A DNA stretch of 61,527 nt. Source: a virus. The notes under the pieces were generated by a model. That model was not told the origin of the DNA, ran no database searches, and saw nothing but the letters and a program-made list of their open reading frames with translations. Shown one piece after another: positions 49,457 to 57,200 of this stretch (position 1 is its first letter; the number at the start of each line of letters is the position of its first letter). Location: positions 1-61,527 of the IMG/VR virus record IMGVR_UViG_3300009506_000028; one strand, written 5' to 3'. Both the position numbers and the translations under genes were made by a program.

Positions 49457-49572
49457 GGAGCGTCGTCGTCTGGTACCAAGGCGGCCGGTACTATATTCCG
49501 GCCGCTACTACCATGCGGGCACTGCGGCTTATGCTTGGGTCCCGTTATCAACTGAAATGGAGAGGAGAGTAA
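49453..49572 (+). CDS. Small basic protein (39 aa)
   Basis: The ATG overlaps the stop of the preceding 56-residue gene (ATGA). The product is basic and aromatic (VVVWYQGGRYYIPAATT). It ends directly before the next gene start and may be a real small protein, but nothing more can be said. Confidence 0.5.
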   Translation: MRSVVVWYQGGRYYIPAATTMRALRLMLGSRYQLKWRGE

Positions 49573-49573
49573 T

Positions 49574-49993
49574 ATGGCGAATGTAAGGCCTTTTATGGAT
49601 ACCCTGCGCGATCTCCGTAATGGCCGCACCCACGACGAATTGAGCGATCAACTCAATGAGCTGGTGGAGGCGGTCATTGCTACCCGCAAGAAGGGAACCA
49701 TCACCCTGACTATCAATGTCCAGCCAGCCACCAAGGCACATGATGGCTCGGCGCTTTTGCTCAGTGATGAGATCAAGCTGGTAAAACCGAAGTTCGACCG
49801 CGGTGCCAGTATCTTCTACGCCACCCCTGAAAATAATCTGCAGCGGGAAGACCCGAAACAGCGCAAGCTGAACCTGGAGGGTTTTGATGGCGGTGTCGAC
49901 CGTGATACCGGTGAACTGGTAGCGGCTCCGGCAGAGAAGCGCCCGGCCGCGGAACTGGAGGCTGTTGAGCGTAAACCGGTCAACTATGACTAA
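49574..49993 (+). CDS. Hypothetical protein in the recombination operon (139 aa)
   Basis: Residues 1-65 are helical then beta (ELSDQLNELVEAVIATRKKG and TITLTINVQP). The end is acidic and Pro-rich. This resembles a small phage protein often found beside DUF2303 genes, with no proven function. GGAGAG precedes the ATG. Confidence 0.65.
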   Translation: MANVRPFMDTLRDLRNGRTHDELSDQLNELVEAVIATRKKGTITLTINVQPATKAHDGSALLLSDEIKLVKPKFDRGASIFYATPENNLQREDPKQRKLNLEGFDGGVDRDTGELVAAPAEKRPAAELEAVERKPVNYD

Positions 49994-50046
49994 TTGACCC
50001 GATTATCGGGGCAATGAAATCCATAGCAACCTAGAAGGATAGATAT

Positions 50047-50877
50047 ATGGACCTAACTAAAGAAGTAATCGATGCTCTTATTGGCATGGGGATGAAAAAT
50101 TCCGGTGTGATGAGCCTTGGTAAGGAGGGGGAAGATGGCGGTATTCCCTTTGTCTACCTACCAAAAGATGTGGAAACTCATTCACTGGAAAAATATCTCC
50201 CTCACCCTATCCGTAAGCGGGCAAAGATCCACGTTCGTGATGCTGACAGCTTTATCAGCTATGTCAACAAACACAATACCGGTGATGCGGTGGTCTTTCA
50301 TGACATCCATGATCGCAAGATCAAGGCATGCCTGGATTATCACTCAGAGACCGAAGCCAATCACGGCGATCATGGGGTTGTCTTTAATTGTCCGACTACC
50401 CTGGAGTTTGGGGCCTGGACAGCTCATAACGGCAAAAAGATGAAACAGCGGGACTTCGCTGCTTTCATGGAAGATAACTGTAAGGACGTGGTTGAACCCT
50501 CCAGTGCTGACATGCTGCAGATCGCCCAGTCCTTTGATGCCAAGCGAAACGTCACCTTTTCCTCCGATGTTCGTCTGGATAACGGGGATGTAAAACTGGA
50601 GTATGTCCAGGAGACTGCTGCCTCTGCCGCCAAGGGTTCAATTGAGATCCCGGAGAAGTTCTCCATTGGTATCCAGGTGTTTGAAAACGGCAAGGGTTAC
50701 AAGGTTGAGTGTCGTCTCAAGTACCGTATCGAGGACGGTGTTCTCATCCTGTGGTATGAAATCATTAACCTTGATGCGCTTCTGCAGGAGGCTTTCCAGG
50801 CTGAACTGGACAAGGTGAAAGCGGGCATTGGTGAGGATGTAATGTTCATCAATGGTGATATTAACAGCATGGGATAA
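50047..50877 (+). CDS. DUF2303 protein (YfdQ-like, 276 aa)
   Basis: The layout FVYLPKDVETHSLEKYLPHP, then FISYVNKHNTGDAVVFHDI, then WTAHNGKKMKQRDFAAFMED is the DUF2303 family, known from phages and prophages and usually next to SSB or recombination genes. The function is unknown. It probably acts in DNA replication or recombination here. It is followed by a terminator hairpin. Confidence 0.88.
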   Translation: MDLTKEVIDALIGMGMKNSGVMSLGKEGEDGGIPFVYLPKDVETHSLEKYLPHPIRKRAKIHVRDADSFISYVNKHNTGDAVVFHDIHDRKIKACLDYHSETEANHGDHGVVFNCPTTLEFGAWTAHNGKKMKQRDFAAFMEDNCKDVVEPSSADMLQIAQSFDAKRNVTFSSDVRLDNGDVKLEYVQETAASAAKGSIEIPEKFSIGIQVFENGKGYKVECRLKYRIEDGVLILWYEIINLDALLQEAFQAELDKVKAGIGEDVMFINGDINSMG

Positions 50878-50907
50878 ATTGCCCATAGTGAAGTAAAAAG
50901 AACAGGT

Positions 50908-50935
50908 GGGCGGAGCCATCCGCCCTCCTTTTGTT
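50908..50935 (+). terminator. Terminator or attenuator upstream of ssb
   Basis: A perfect GGGCGGA/TCCGCCC stem with a four-base loop followed by TCCTTTTGTTT. It lies inside the operon, 30 bases before the ssb start, so it may reduce or regulate SSB and the heptose genes downstream. Confidence 0.75.
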
Positions 50936-50964
50936 TCCATCGTTGAAATCTGAGGTAAATACCG

Positions 50965-51549
50965 ATGGCTAGAGGCATTAATAAAGTAATCCTTGTCGGC
51001 AACCTGGGGCAGGACCCCGAGGTCCGTTACACCGCTAACGGGTCCGCTGTTGCCAATATCTCCGTCGCAACATCTGAACAATGGACCGATCGCCAGTCAG
51101 GGCAAAAACAGGAAAAAACCGAGTGGCATAGGGTGATCATGTTTGGCCGCCTCGGAGAGATAGCCGGCGAGTACCTACGCAAGGGATCTCAGGTTTACCT
51201 GGAGGGAAAGCTACAGACCCGCAAATGGACCGACCAGCAAGGCGTAGAGCGCTATACCACCGAGATTGTTGCCAATGAAATGCAGATGCTAGGCGGCCGT
51301 GACAATAGTAATGGTGCCGGGTATCCGGATAATCGAAACCACTATGATGGCGGACAAGGTGGAGCTCGTCCGCAACAAGGCGGTGGCCAGAATACTGGCG
51401 GAAGAGGTGGAGCTTCACAGCAAGGTGGTGGACGACAAGCTCCACAGCAAGGTGGTGGTCGTCCGACCCCACAACAAGGCGGAAGGGCTGCACCACCACC
51501 ATCAGGTGGCAGCAACTTCGATGACTTTGATGATGACATTCCGTTTTAG
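50965..51549 (+). CDS. ssb: Single-stranded DNA-binding protein (194 aa)
   Basis: Residues about 1-105 are the OB fold ([20 protein letters not shown], then [20 protein letters not shown]). The linker, residues about 110-180, is very Gln/Gly-rich with repeated GGGRxxPQQ-type units. The C-terminal tip DFDDDIPF matches the SSB acidic tail that recruits replication proteins. GAGGT precedes the ATG. Confidence 0.95.
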   Translation: MARGINKVILVGNLGQDPEVRYTANGSAVANISVATSEQWTDRQSGQKQEKTEWHRVIMFGRLGEIAGEYLRKGSQVYLEGKLQTRKWTDQQGVERYTTEIVANEMQMLGGRDNSNGAGYPDNRNHYDGGQGGARPQQGGGQNTGGRGGASQQGGGRQAPQQGGGRPTPQQGGRAAPPPSGGSNFDDFDDDIPF

Positions 51550-51558
51550 GATTTACCC

Positions 51559-51846
51559 ATGGAACCGACCGAAGTACAGAAAAGACTCAAGGATATCGCT
51601 GCCAAGCGCGGTGATAATTACTCTAACCTGGTTTACCTCATCGCAAGGGGCCGCCTGGCTGCCACCATCTTGCGGGGTAAAGGTGAGCCTCAGCCCAATT
51701 TCATCATGGATACCGTCGACATGTGTATCCGCTCCTATGCCAAGGCAGTGGGTCTTGGTGATGCTGTAAATGCGGAGGAGGCCATCAAGGAGGCCGATGA
51801 CCTGATCTCCCTCCTCAAAGAGGAACAGGCCAATGGGGAAACGTAA
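51559..51846 (+). CDS. Small helical protein upstream of gmhA (95 aa)
   Basis: A helical protein (NLVYLIARGRLAATILRGKG and NAEEAIKEADDLISLLKEE) with no recognised family. It overlaps the start of the isomerase gene by 14 bases, so it is translationally coupled to it. Position suggests a role with the heptose enzymes or the recombination proteins. Confidence 0.65.
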   Translation: MEPTEVQKRLKDIAAKRGDNYSNLVYLIARGRLAATILRGKGEPQPNFIMDTVDMCIRSYAKAVGLGDAVNAEEAIKEADDLISLLKEEQANGET

Positions 51847-52477
51847 ATACAGGAAAGACCTGGAGACGATCAGCTTTATCCGTTTAGCCATCCTGCAGCG
51901 GGCAAGAATGCTGCGGGATCTCTCCGAGTCTCTGGTGGATGATATCGCGCTGTTTGCCAATATCCTGGTGGACACCATCACCCATGATGGGAATGTATAT
52001 ATTGCAGGGAATGGCGGCAGCGCTGGTGATGCCCAGCACTTTGCCGCTGAACTGGTTGGCCGTTTTGGCAAAGACAGGCCAGGCCTTCCAGCGATAGCGC
52101 TCACCACAGACACCTCGATCTTGACCGCTCTAGCCAATGACTACGGCTATGAGTCGGTGTTCTCCAGGCAGATCCAAGCGATAGGCAGGCCAGGTGATCT
52201 CCTTATTGCCATGACCACCAGCGGAAAAAGCCAGAACATCATAGCGGCGATCAGAGAGGCTAATGCCATTGGTATGGGGGTTGTCTTAATGACAAACAAT
52301 AAAATATCAGCCTCTACCGTGGTAACCAGGGAGGGAGGTGCCGGGAACATTATCATCAAAGTGCCGGTACCAGAAACGGGTTCTGACTACGTTCAGGAGG
52401 CCCACATGGCAATCCTGCACATCCTTTGCGGCCTGATAGATACCGCGCCCATCGAGATCACTATGGATGACACCTGA
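51833..52477 (+). CDS. gmhA: Sedoheptulose-7-phosphate isomerase, GmhA-like (214 aa)
   Basis: The SIS-domain motif AGNGGSAGDAQHFAAEL is at residues 58-74. ALTTDTSILTALANDYGYE is at about 89-107, SGKSQN at about 120-125 and QEAHM at 178-182. All agree with GmhA, which makes D-glycero-D-manno-heptose-7-phosphate. Ser63, Glu73 and His181 are candidate active-site residues. The host enzyme may be absent or insufficient. It is two genes upstream of the adenylyltransferase. Kinase and GmhB phosphatase are not seen. Confidence 0.9.
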   Translation: MGKRKYRKDLETISFIRLAILQRARMLRDLSESLVDDIALFANILVDTITHDGNVYIAGNGGSAGDAQHFAAELVGRFGKDRPGLPAIALTTDTSILTALANDYGYESVFSRQIQAIGRPGDLLIAMTTSGKSQNIIAAIREANAIGMGVVLMTNNKISASTVVTREGGAGNIIIKVPVPETGSDYVQEAHMAILHILCGLIDTAPIEITMDDT

Positions 52478-52820
52478 ACAGCGCATCACCAGGATGCAGG
52501 AGGAGGGCAGGGAGCGCCAGCGGGCCAGGCTGGAGAAAAGCAAGGAGGCCGCCAAAGATATAGCGGCGGCATTCCCTATTTTACAGGACCCGTTTCTGCA
52601 GCTCCTCAAGGAGGAGTATGGGGCTCGTGTTGTAGTGGTTGAGAACTTGGTAACCGGGCAGCGCATTGACCAAACAGAGAAATATGAGGCGCTGGATCAG
52701 GCATGGAAAGAACAAAACCTTCACATAGTTCAGGAGAGACGACGTGATACTGACACCGATAGAGACGATCATGATAGCCACCGCCATCAAGGCGCAAGGC
52801 GGCGTAGTCGTCGTAACTAA
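52467..52820 (+). CDS. Coiled-coil hypothetical protein between heptose genes (117 aa)
   Basis: A charged, helical protein (ITRMQEEGRERQRARLEKSK) with an Asp/His/Arg-rich end. Its start overlaps the gmhA stop and its 3' end overlaps the adenylyltransferase gene in another frame. No family is recognised; it is not a kinase or phosphatase by eye. Confidence 0.6.
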   Translation: MTPEQRITRMQEEGRERQRARLEKSKEAAKDIAAAFPILQDPFLQLLKEEYGARVVVVENLVTGQRIDQTEKYEALDQAWKEQNLHIVQERRRDTDTDRDDHDSHRHQGARRRSRRN

Positions 52821-53217
52821 CGGCTGCTTTGACCTCATCCATACCGGACACGCTGACTTTCTTACCAAGGCCAAGCGGCTCGGTGACTGCTTGATTGTCC
52901 TGGTAAATAGTGATGAGTCTATTACCCGATTAAAGGGTGAAGATCGGCCGGTGATACCACTGGATCAGCGTATGAAGATGCTGGACATGCTCAAGCCGGT
53001 AGACTTTGTTACCCATTTCAGTGCCGACACACCGCGGGATCTCATCTGCTCCATTGATCCTGACGTGCTGGCCAAGGGTAATGATTATTTATCTGCTGAA
53101 ATTGCCGGCTCTGAATGCGTCATGAACAGAGGCGGTAAAGTAGAGATAGTGGAAAGTGACCGTTCCACATCGACCACCATGATAATTAATAAATTATTTA
53201 ACAGGAGAGATCTATGA
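52744..53217 (+). CDS. HldE C-terminal-type heptose-1-phosphate adenylyltransferase (157 aa)
   Basis: The nucleotidyltransferase signature TNGCFDLIHTGHADFL (residues about 25-40) has the HxGH motif at 33-36. RLKGEDRPVIPLDQRM and LAKGNDYLSAEIAGSE and the final RSTSTTMII (about 140-148) closely follow the HldE/RfaE C-terminal domain, which forms ADP-heptose. The N-terminal kinase of HldE is missing, as in stand-alone HldC. The GTG start has AGGAGAG upstream. It would supply the donor for the GT9 heptosyltransferase at 12552-14147. Confidence 0.9.
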   Translation: MILTPIETIMIATAIKAQGGVVVVTNGCFDLIHTGHADFLTKAKRLGDCLIVLVNSDESITRLKGEDRPVIPLDQRMKMLDMLKPVDFVTHFSADTPRDLICSIDPDVLAKGNDYLSAEIAGSECVMNRGGKVEIVESDRSTSTTMIINKLFNRRDL

Positions 53218-53549
53218 ATAAGTTCCCACTGCTACCTCTGTACCAATGTCACAAGAAAGTGAGGGCGGCGAAGATCCTGGAAATCATTGGGCCACACCAT
53301 AACGGTGGAGAAGTAGCTCAGTACGGGCTCAAGGTTGATTGTTCCTGCGGGCCACTCATTGTGGATCAATACTGGATTGACCGCTTCAAACCGGTGGTTG
53401 GTGGCTATTTCGTTGCCTATGAGGATGGTTACGTCTCATTTTCTCCGGCTGAGGCCTTTGAGGGCGGCTACACCAAGCTGTGTGAAGGAGAGGATTGTCC
53501 ACCGTCTGACCATCTTCCGGGCATTGAGGGAGGCGGCATCCATGAGTGA
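53214..53549 (+). CDS. Hypothetical protein (111 aa)
   Basis: A mixed beta protein with LKVDCSCGPLIVDQYWIDRF and YFVAYEDGYVSFSPAEAFEG. No family is recognised. Its ATG overlaps the previous stop (ATGA). It is the sort of small protein found in many phage early regions. Confidence 0.6.
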   Translation: MNKFPLLPLYQCHKKVRAAKILEIIGPHHNGGEVAQYGLKVDCSCGPLIVDQYWIDRFKPVVGGYFVAYEDGYVSFSPAEAFEGGYTKLCEGEDCPPSDHLPGIEGGGIHE

Positions 53550-53793
53550 TACACCAGAAAATACCGCAACCCTCTCCAGTCCCCTGGCGGCTCTCACTGA
53601 CACAGAGGTCAAAATGGTGTTAAAGCACCGGGTTGATATCTTTGTGAAGTATTACAACAAACCAGCTCAGGCCGCGGAGGTGGCGAAAAAGATGGGAAGG
53701 GATCAGTTTATTGCTGCGTCCGATGGTTTGTATGAAGTGATCCATGAACTCAAATCCAGGGGACTAGAAAAGTTCACCACTGATACACAATGA
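53542..53793 (+). CDS. Small helical protein (83 aa)
   Basis: Start at the ATG overlapping the end of the preceding gene. The helical body (LKHRVDIFVKYYNKPAQAAE and AKKMGRDQFIAASDGLYEVI) recalls a small helix-turn-helix, but the match is weak. The stop codon touches the third iteron cluster. Confidence 0.6.
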   Translation: MSDTPENTATLSSPLAALTDTEVKMVLKHRVDIFVKYYNKPAQAAEVAKKMGRDQFIAASDGLYEVIHELKSRGLEKFTTDTQ

Positions 53794-53820
53794 TATCATT
53801 GTGATATCAACTTGATATCA
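53791..53820. repeat. Iteron cluster 3 (TGATATCA, 11-bp phase)
   Basis: TGATATCA at 53791, 53802 and 53813 in exact 11-bp steps, with a degenerate TGATACAC at 53781. It fills the gap before the Tat-signal gene. The sequence and phase match the clusters at 47128 and 47322, so one protein probably binds all three. Confidence 0.85.
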
Positions 53821-53851
53821 AGCTGAAACATAGACACACAGGAGAGTTATC

Positions 53852-54235
53852 ATGTTGAATCGTCGCAGTTTTTTACAGAAAGCGGCCGGTGCATCCCTTG
53901 GAGCTACTGGTCTTATCATGCTACCAAGCACCAGCGCCAAGGCTCTCCTGGAGGAGGGTCAGACCATCATCACCCCGGATGATGTGCGTAATGAGGGTAA
54001 GGTGATCACCTCTCAGGAGTACCTGGATGAGGTGGTGGAGGAGGCCAAGTTCGGAGATAACCTGGCGCAAATCGTTCTCAATGCCAGGGGCCCGATCACC
54101 ATCTACCGGGAAAGTGGTCGATTGGAAAACAATGCGGAGCTGTTCGTGGTCTACGGTGACACCACTGCCGGTGACAGGTTCAGCCAGCACGACAAGTATA
54201 AGTTGGCCTGGGCAAGCAGACAAAACCGATTCTAA
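53852..54235 (+). CDS. Protein with a Tat-type signal peptide (127 aa)
   Basis: The N terminus NRRSFLQKAAGASLGATG is a classic twin-arginine signal with RRSFLQK at residues 4-10, a hydrophobic stretch and an AKA cleavage site near 29-31. The mature part is about 95 residues, acidic then beta-rich, with no recognised family. Export of a folded phage protein is unusual. AGGAGAG precedes the ATG, and iteron cluster 3 lies immediately upstream. A strong terminator follows. Confidence 0.8.
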   Translation: MLNRRSFLQKAAGASLGATGLIMLPSTSAKALLEEGQTIITPDDVRNEGKVITSQEYLDEVVEEAKFGDNLAQIVLNARGPITIYRESGRLENNAELFVVYGDTTAGDRFSQHDKYKLAWASRQNRF

Positions 54236-54240
54236 AAAAT

Positions 54241-54283
54241 CGCCACAGCCCTTATATTGCGCGGGTTGTGGCGTTTTCTTTCC
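54241..54283. terminator. Bidirectional terminator between convergent operons
   Basis: Arms CGCCACAGCCC/GGGTTGTGGCG with an 11-base loop. TTTTCTTTCC on the right terminates rightward transcripts, and AAAAAAT on the left gives a T tract for the leftward virion operon. It lies between the Tat gene and the end of the polyvalent gene. Confidence 0.9.
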
Positions 54284-57200
54284 TACCTGTAAACCTCTCT
54301 ATACCAACTAATCGCCTTTGATAACATTTCCCTTTCCTTGGGTGTTAGGGTATGGAGGAACCTGATCCTGTCTTTCTTGGCGATTGTCCCGAGTGGATGG
54401 GCGTTTTCAATTGACCGACCGAGATCCTTCCAGGTTACTCCCATCTGCGCCAGCTCGCGGCGGTACCGCTTGGCGGCTGCCTGATCCCCGTAGCGTAGTG
54501 CTATTTTGTAATTGCGTAACGCAACACTGCGCGGAGTCTGGAAAGTGCTGGATCCCTCGATACCCTTCACCTTTCTGTTCCAGTCGTGAACCAAACCCTT
54601 GATCCTGTTGTAGGCGATCTCTCCAGGGTCTCGGCGGTAGATGATGGCCCCAGTCCAGGATCGTGCATACCCTCGAGTAGGCGCTCCAGTCAGCCAGTCA
54701 TACTCATTTTCCAGGCTGAACAGCCGCACCGCTTCACGCTTGCGGTCGCTCATCGGTCTCGGATTGAAAACATCAGGCCAAAAGGATTGACCAGATAGAA
54801 GCTCCACCGGCGTCCTTATCACCGGAGTAACCCCGCCAACCACCTTATTAATCGGGGCTTTCAGGATGGCGGTCATAACATCACCCCAGGAAGCGCGGCC
54901 CTTGTCGATCTCGGTCATGGCGGCTACTGCATTCTCAAATCCAAACCATGCCAGGTAATCAGACAGGGCACCCTGGAACTTGATGGATCTGACCTTGCCG
55001 TCTGAGTCCTTCCCAAGGTTAATGTGTAGGCGCATCCGCTCGGTGACATCGAGATCGTCCTCATCATCACCAAAGAACAGATTGTTAAAGAGCTGCACCG
55101 CGCCATAGAGAAATGCCATCCGCACCAGTAGGCTGGTGGTGAGGACTGCCCCCACTCTACCGGTAGACCCTATGCCCTGACCCCAGGCGTTCCTGAACAG
55201 GCGGGTATACCGTGAGGTGTTGATCTCGAGCCAGGAATAGAATGGGATCAGCTTGTTACGGATCTGCATACCGTAGGCGGAGACGTTGCCGTAGTCGCCT
55301 ATCGCCTCACGGGCCAGGATGCCGGCAGCATCACGGTAGTCGGATTTAAGTAGCGTCTCTACCATTTCCGGATTGGATGCCCCCCAGCCCACCTCCGCCA
55401 GGTTCTCACCTCCAGCCAGGCGATCAGCATAATCAAGATAGGCTGCGTACCTCATCCAGTTTTCACGAAAGCGGGTAAAGTCCTGCAGGCCATTCCATAC
55501 CTTGTAAGCAATTGACCCAGCCCAATCCTTGAGACCTTTAACCTCCTTGGTTTGTGTCAGTCGGCCATATTTATCCAGGGCATTGATATCAGGGATCTCC
55601 TGGATGGACAGGCCGGAATCAAATACCCCGCGCTCTACCGCTTCCAGGTACCGAGGACTTGGATCGGCTCCGTGCATAACAGACCATAGTTCCTTAATGG
55701 CCTCAGGGAGACGGCTCAACATGTGGGGGTTGGCGGCGATCGCGGCATCCATATCACCGGACAGGTTATTGAGGTTGTACTTGATGACGCGACGGGGGTT
55801 AATCAGAACCCACCGTTTCCAGTGCCTCAGCGGTACCGCCAGAACTTTGTCAAAGACTCCCTCCTCAGTCAGCTCGCGCATGTTGTCCATGGTATCCGCC
55901 AGTGCCTCAGGGAGAACCAGCTCGCGCTTCTTTCCTCCCATCATGAGACCGGTGCGTATCCCTTGCAGCATTTCAGCGGCAGTGAGGGTGATATCCTGCG
56001 GCAGAATCTCGTCCTGGCTGGCCACATCCACCACCATGTCCAGGAAGTGATCAAGCGCCTGCTCGCTGACGGTCTGCCCTCGATACCAGACGTTGCCTTT
56101 CTCTGGCTGCCAGATCCGGTACCCTGACGGGATGATGGTGCGCCAGTCGTTGCGGCCCATGCCGGCGTCCTTGGCTTGCTTCTTAATCTCCGGCAACTTG
56201 TCATAGTTGGCGCGGATGCGCTCAATGGTATCGATCATCTTCATGTCGACCATGGCCCGCTGCATGAACTCGAACTCGGCCTCTATGTAGTTGGCGTTGA
56301 TATCCTCCAGGGAACCGGCGCGGTGCTTGGCATACCCTGGTTTAGGTTTCTTCACCTTCGAGGATCCGGCAGCGATCTGCTGCATGCGGGCATAGGTGAG
56401 GACCTGGTGACGGAAATAGGCCGGGTTTTTCAGTGTCTCAGCGCTGAGGACTCCTCGATTAACCAGGCCAGCGGTGATCTTGTCGATCTCATCCTTCCTG
56501 GTTTTCAGGCGTTGCCTTACCAGGTCATTATTGGCTACCGCCTCATCGGTGCGCCGCTTGGCTTGTGTCAGGCTCTCATGGTCAAGGGCAAAGGGGAGAT
56601 CGTGGCCGATGCTATCCTCGTAAGCCAGGTCATCAAGGAGAACCTTGAGACTGAACAGCTCGTAATCTGCCGGGTTCATGCCGCGGGTGATCTTGTCCAG
56701 GATGCGCTCAGCGGCATCCTTCGAGGCCTGTGGCGCGGCTTCCATCTGGCGTAAAGCCTCGAGCGCCTGGGCATACTCAGGAATTACAGGGAGGTTCTGA
56801 TAGTGGCGGGTGAATCCCTCTTTTATCTCGGTACCCCAGTCGCGGATCTTTTCCCTGAGGGTGCGCTGGTCCGCCAGTCCCTTGCGGGCATCCTCGATAC
56901 GGGTGCGAGTTTCCTCTGGCATGCTGTTAATGATATCGGCGGCCGCGTTGTATGGAGATCCCTTCTCCTCAGCGATCTCCCCTATCATCTGCTCACCAAA
57001 TATCAGACCATGTGTAGGTATAAGTTCTGGCTTCTGTTGTCGTATCGACTCCCCATCGGTAGTGATGGCATCAGTAAAGATGTTTAAGTGGATAGCGGAC
57101 TCTATTCTGTGTCTCAGGTAATTGTTTGGTACTTGGGTAATAAATAACTGCTGCCCTCCGGTTTGAACAGCGAAGTTCCTGGCTATTTCCTGAATTGATT

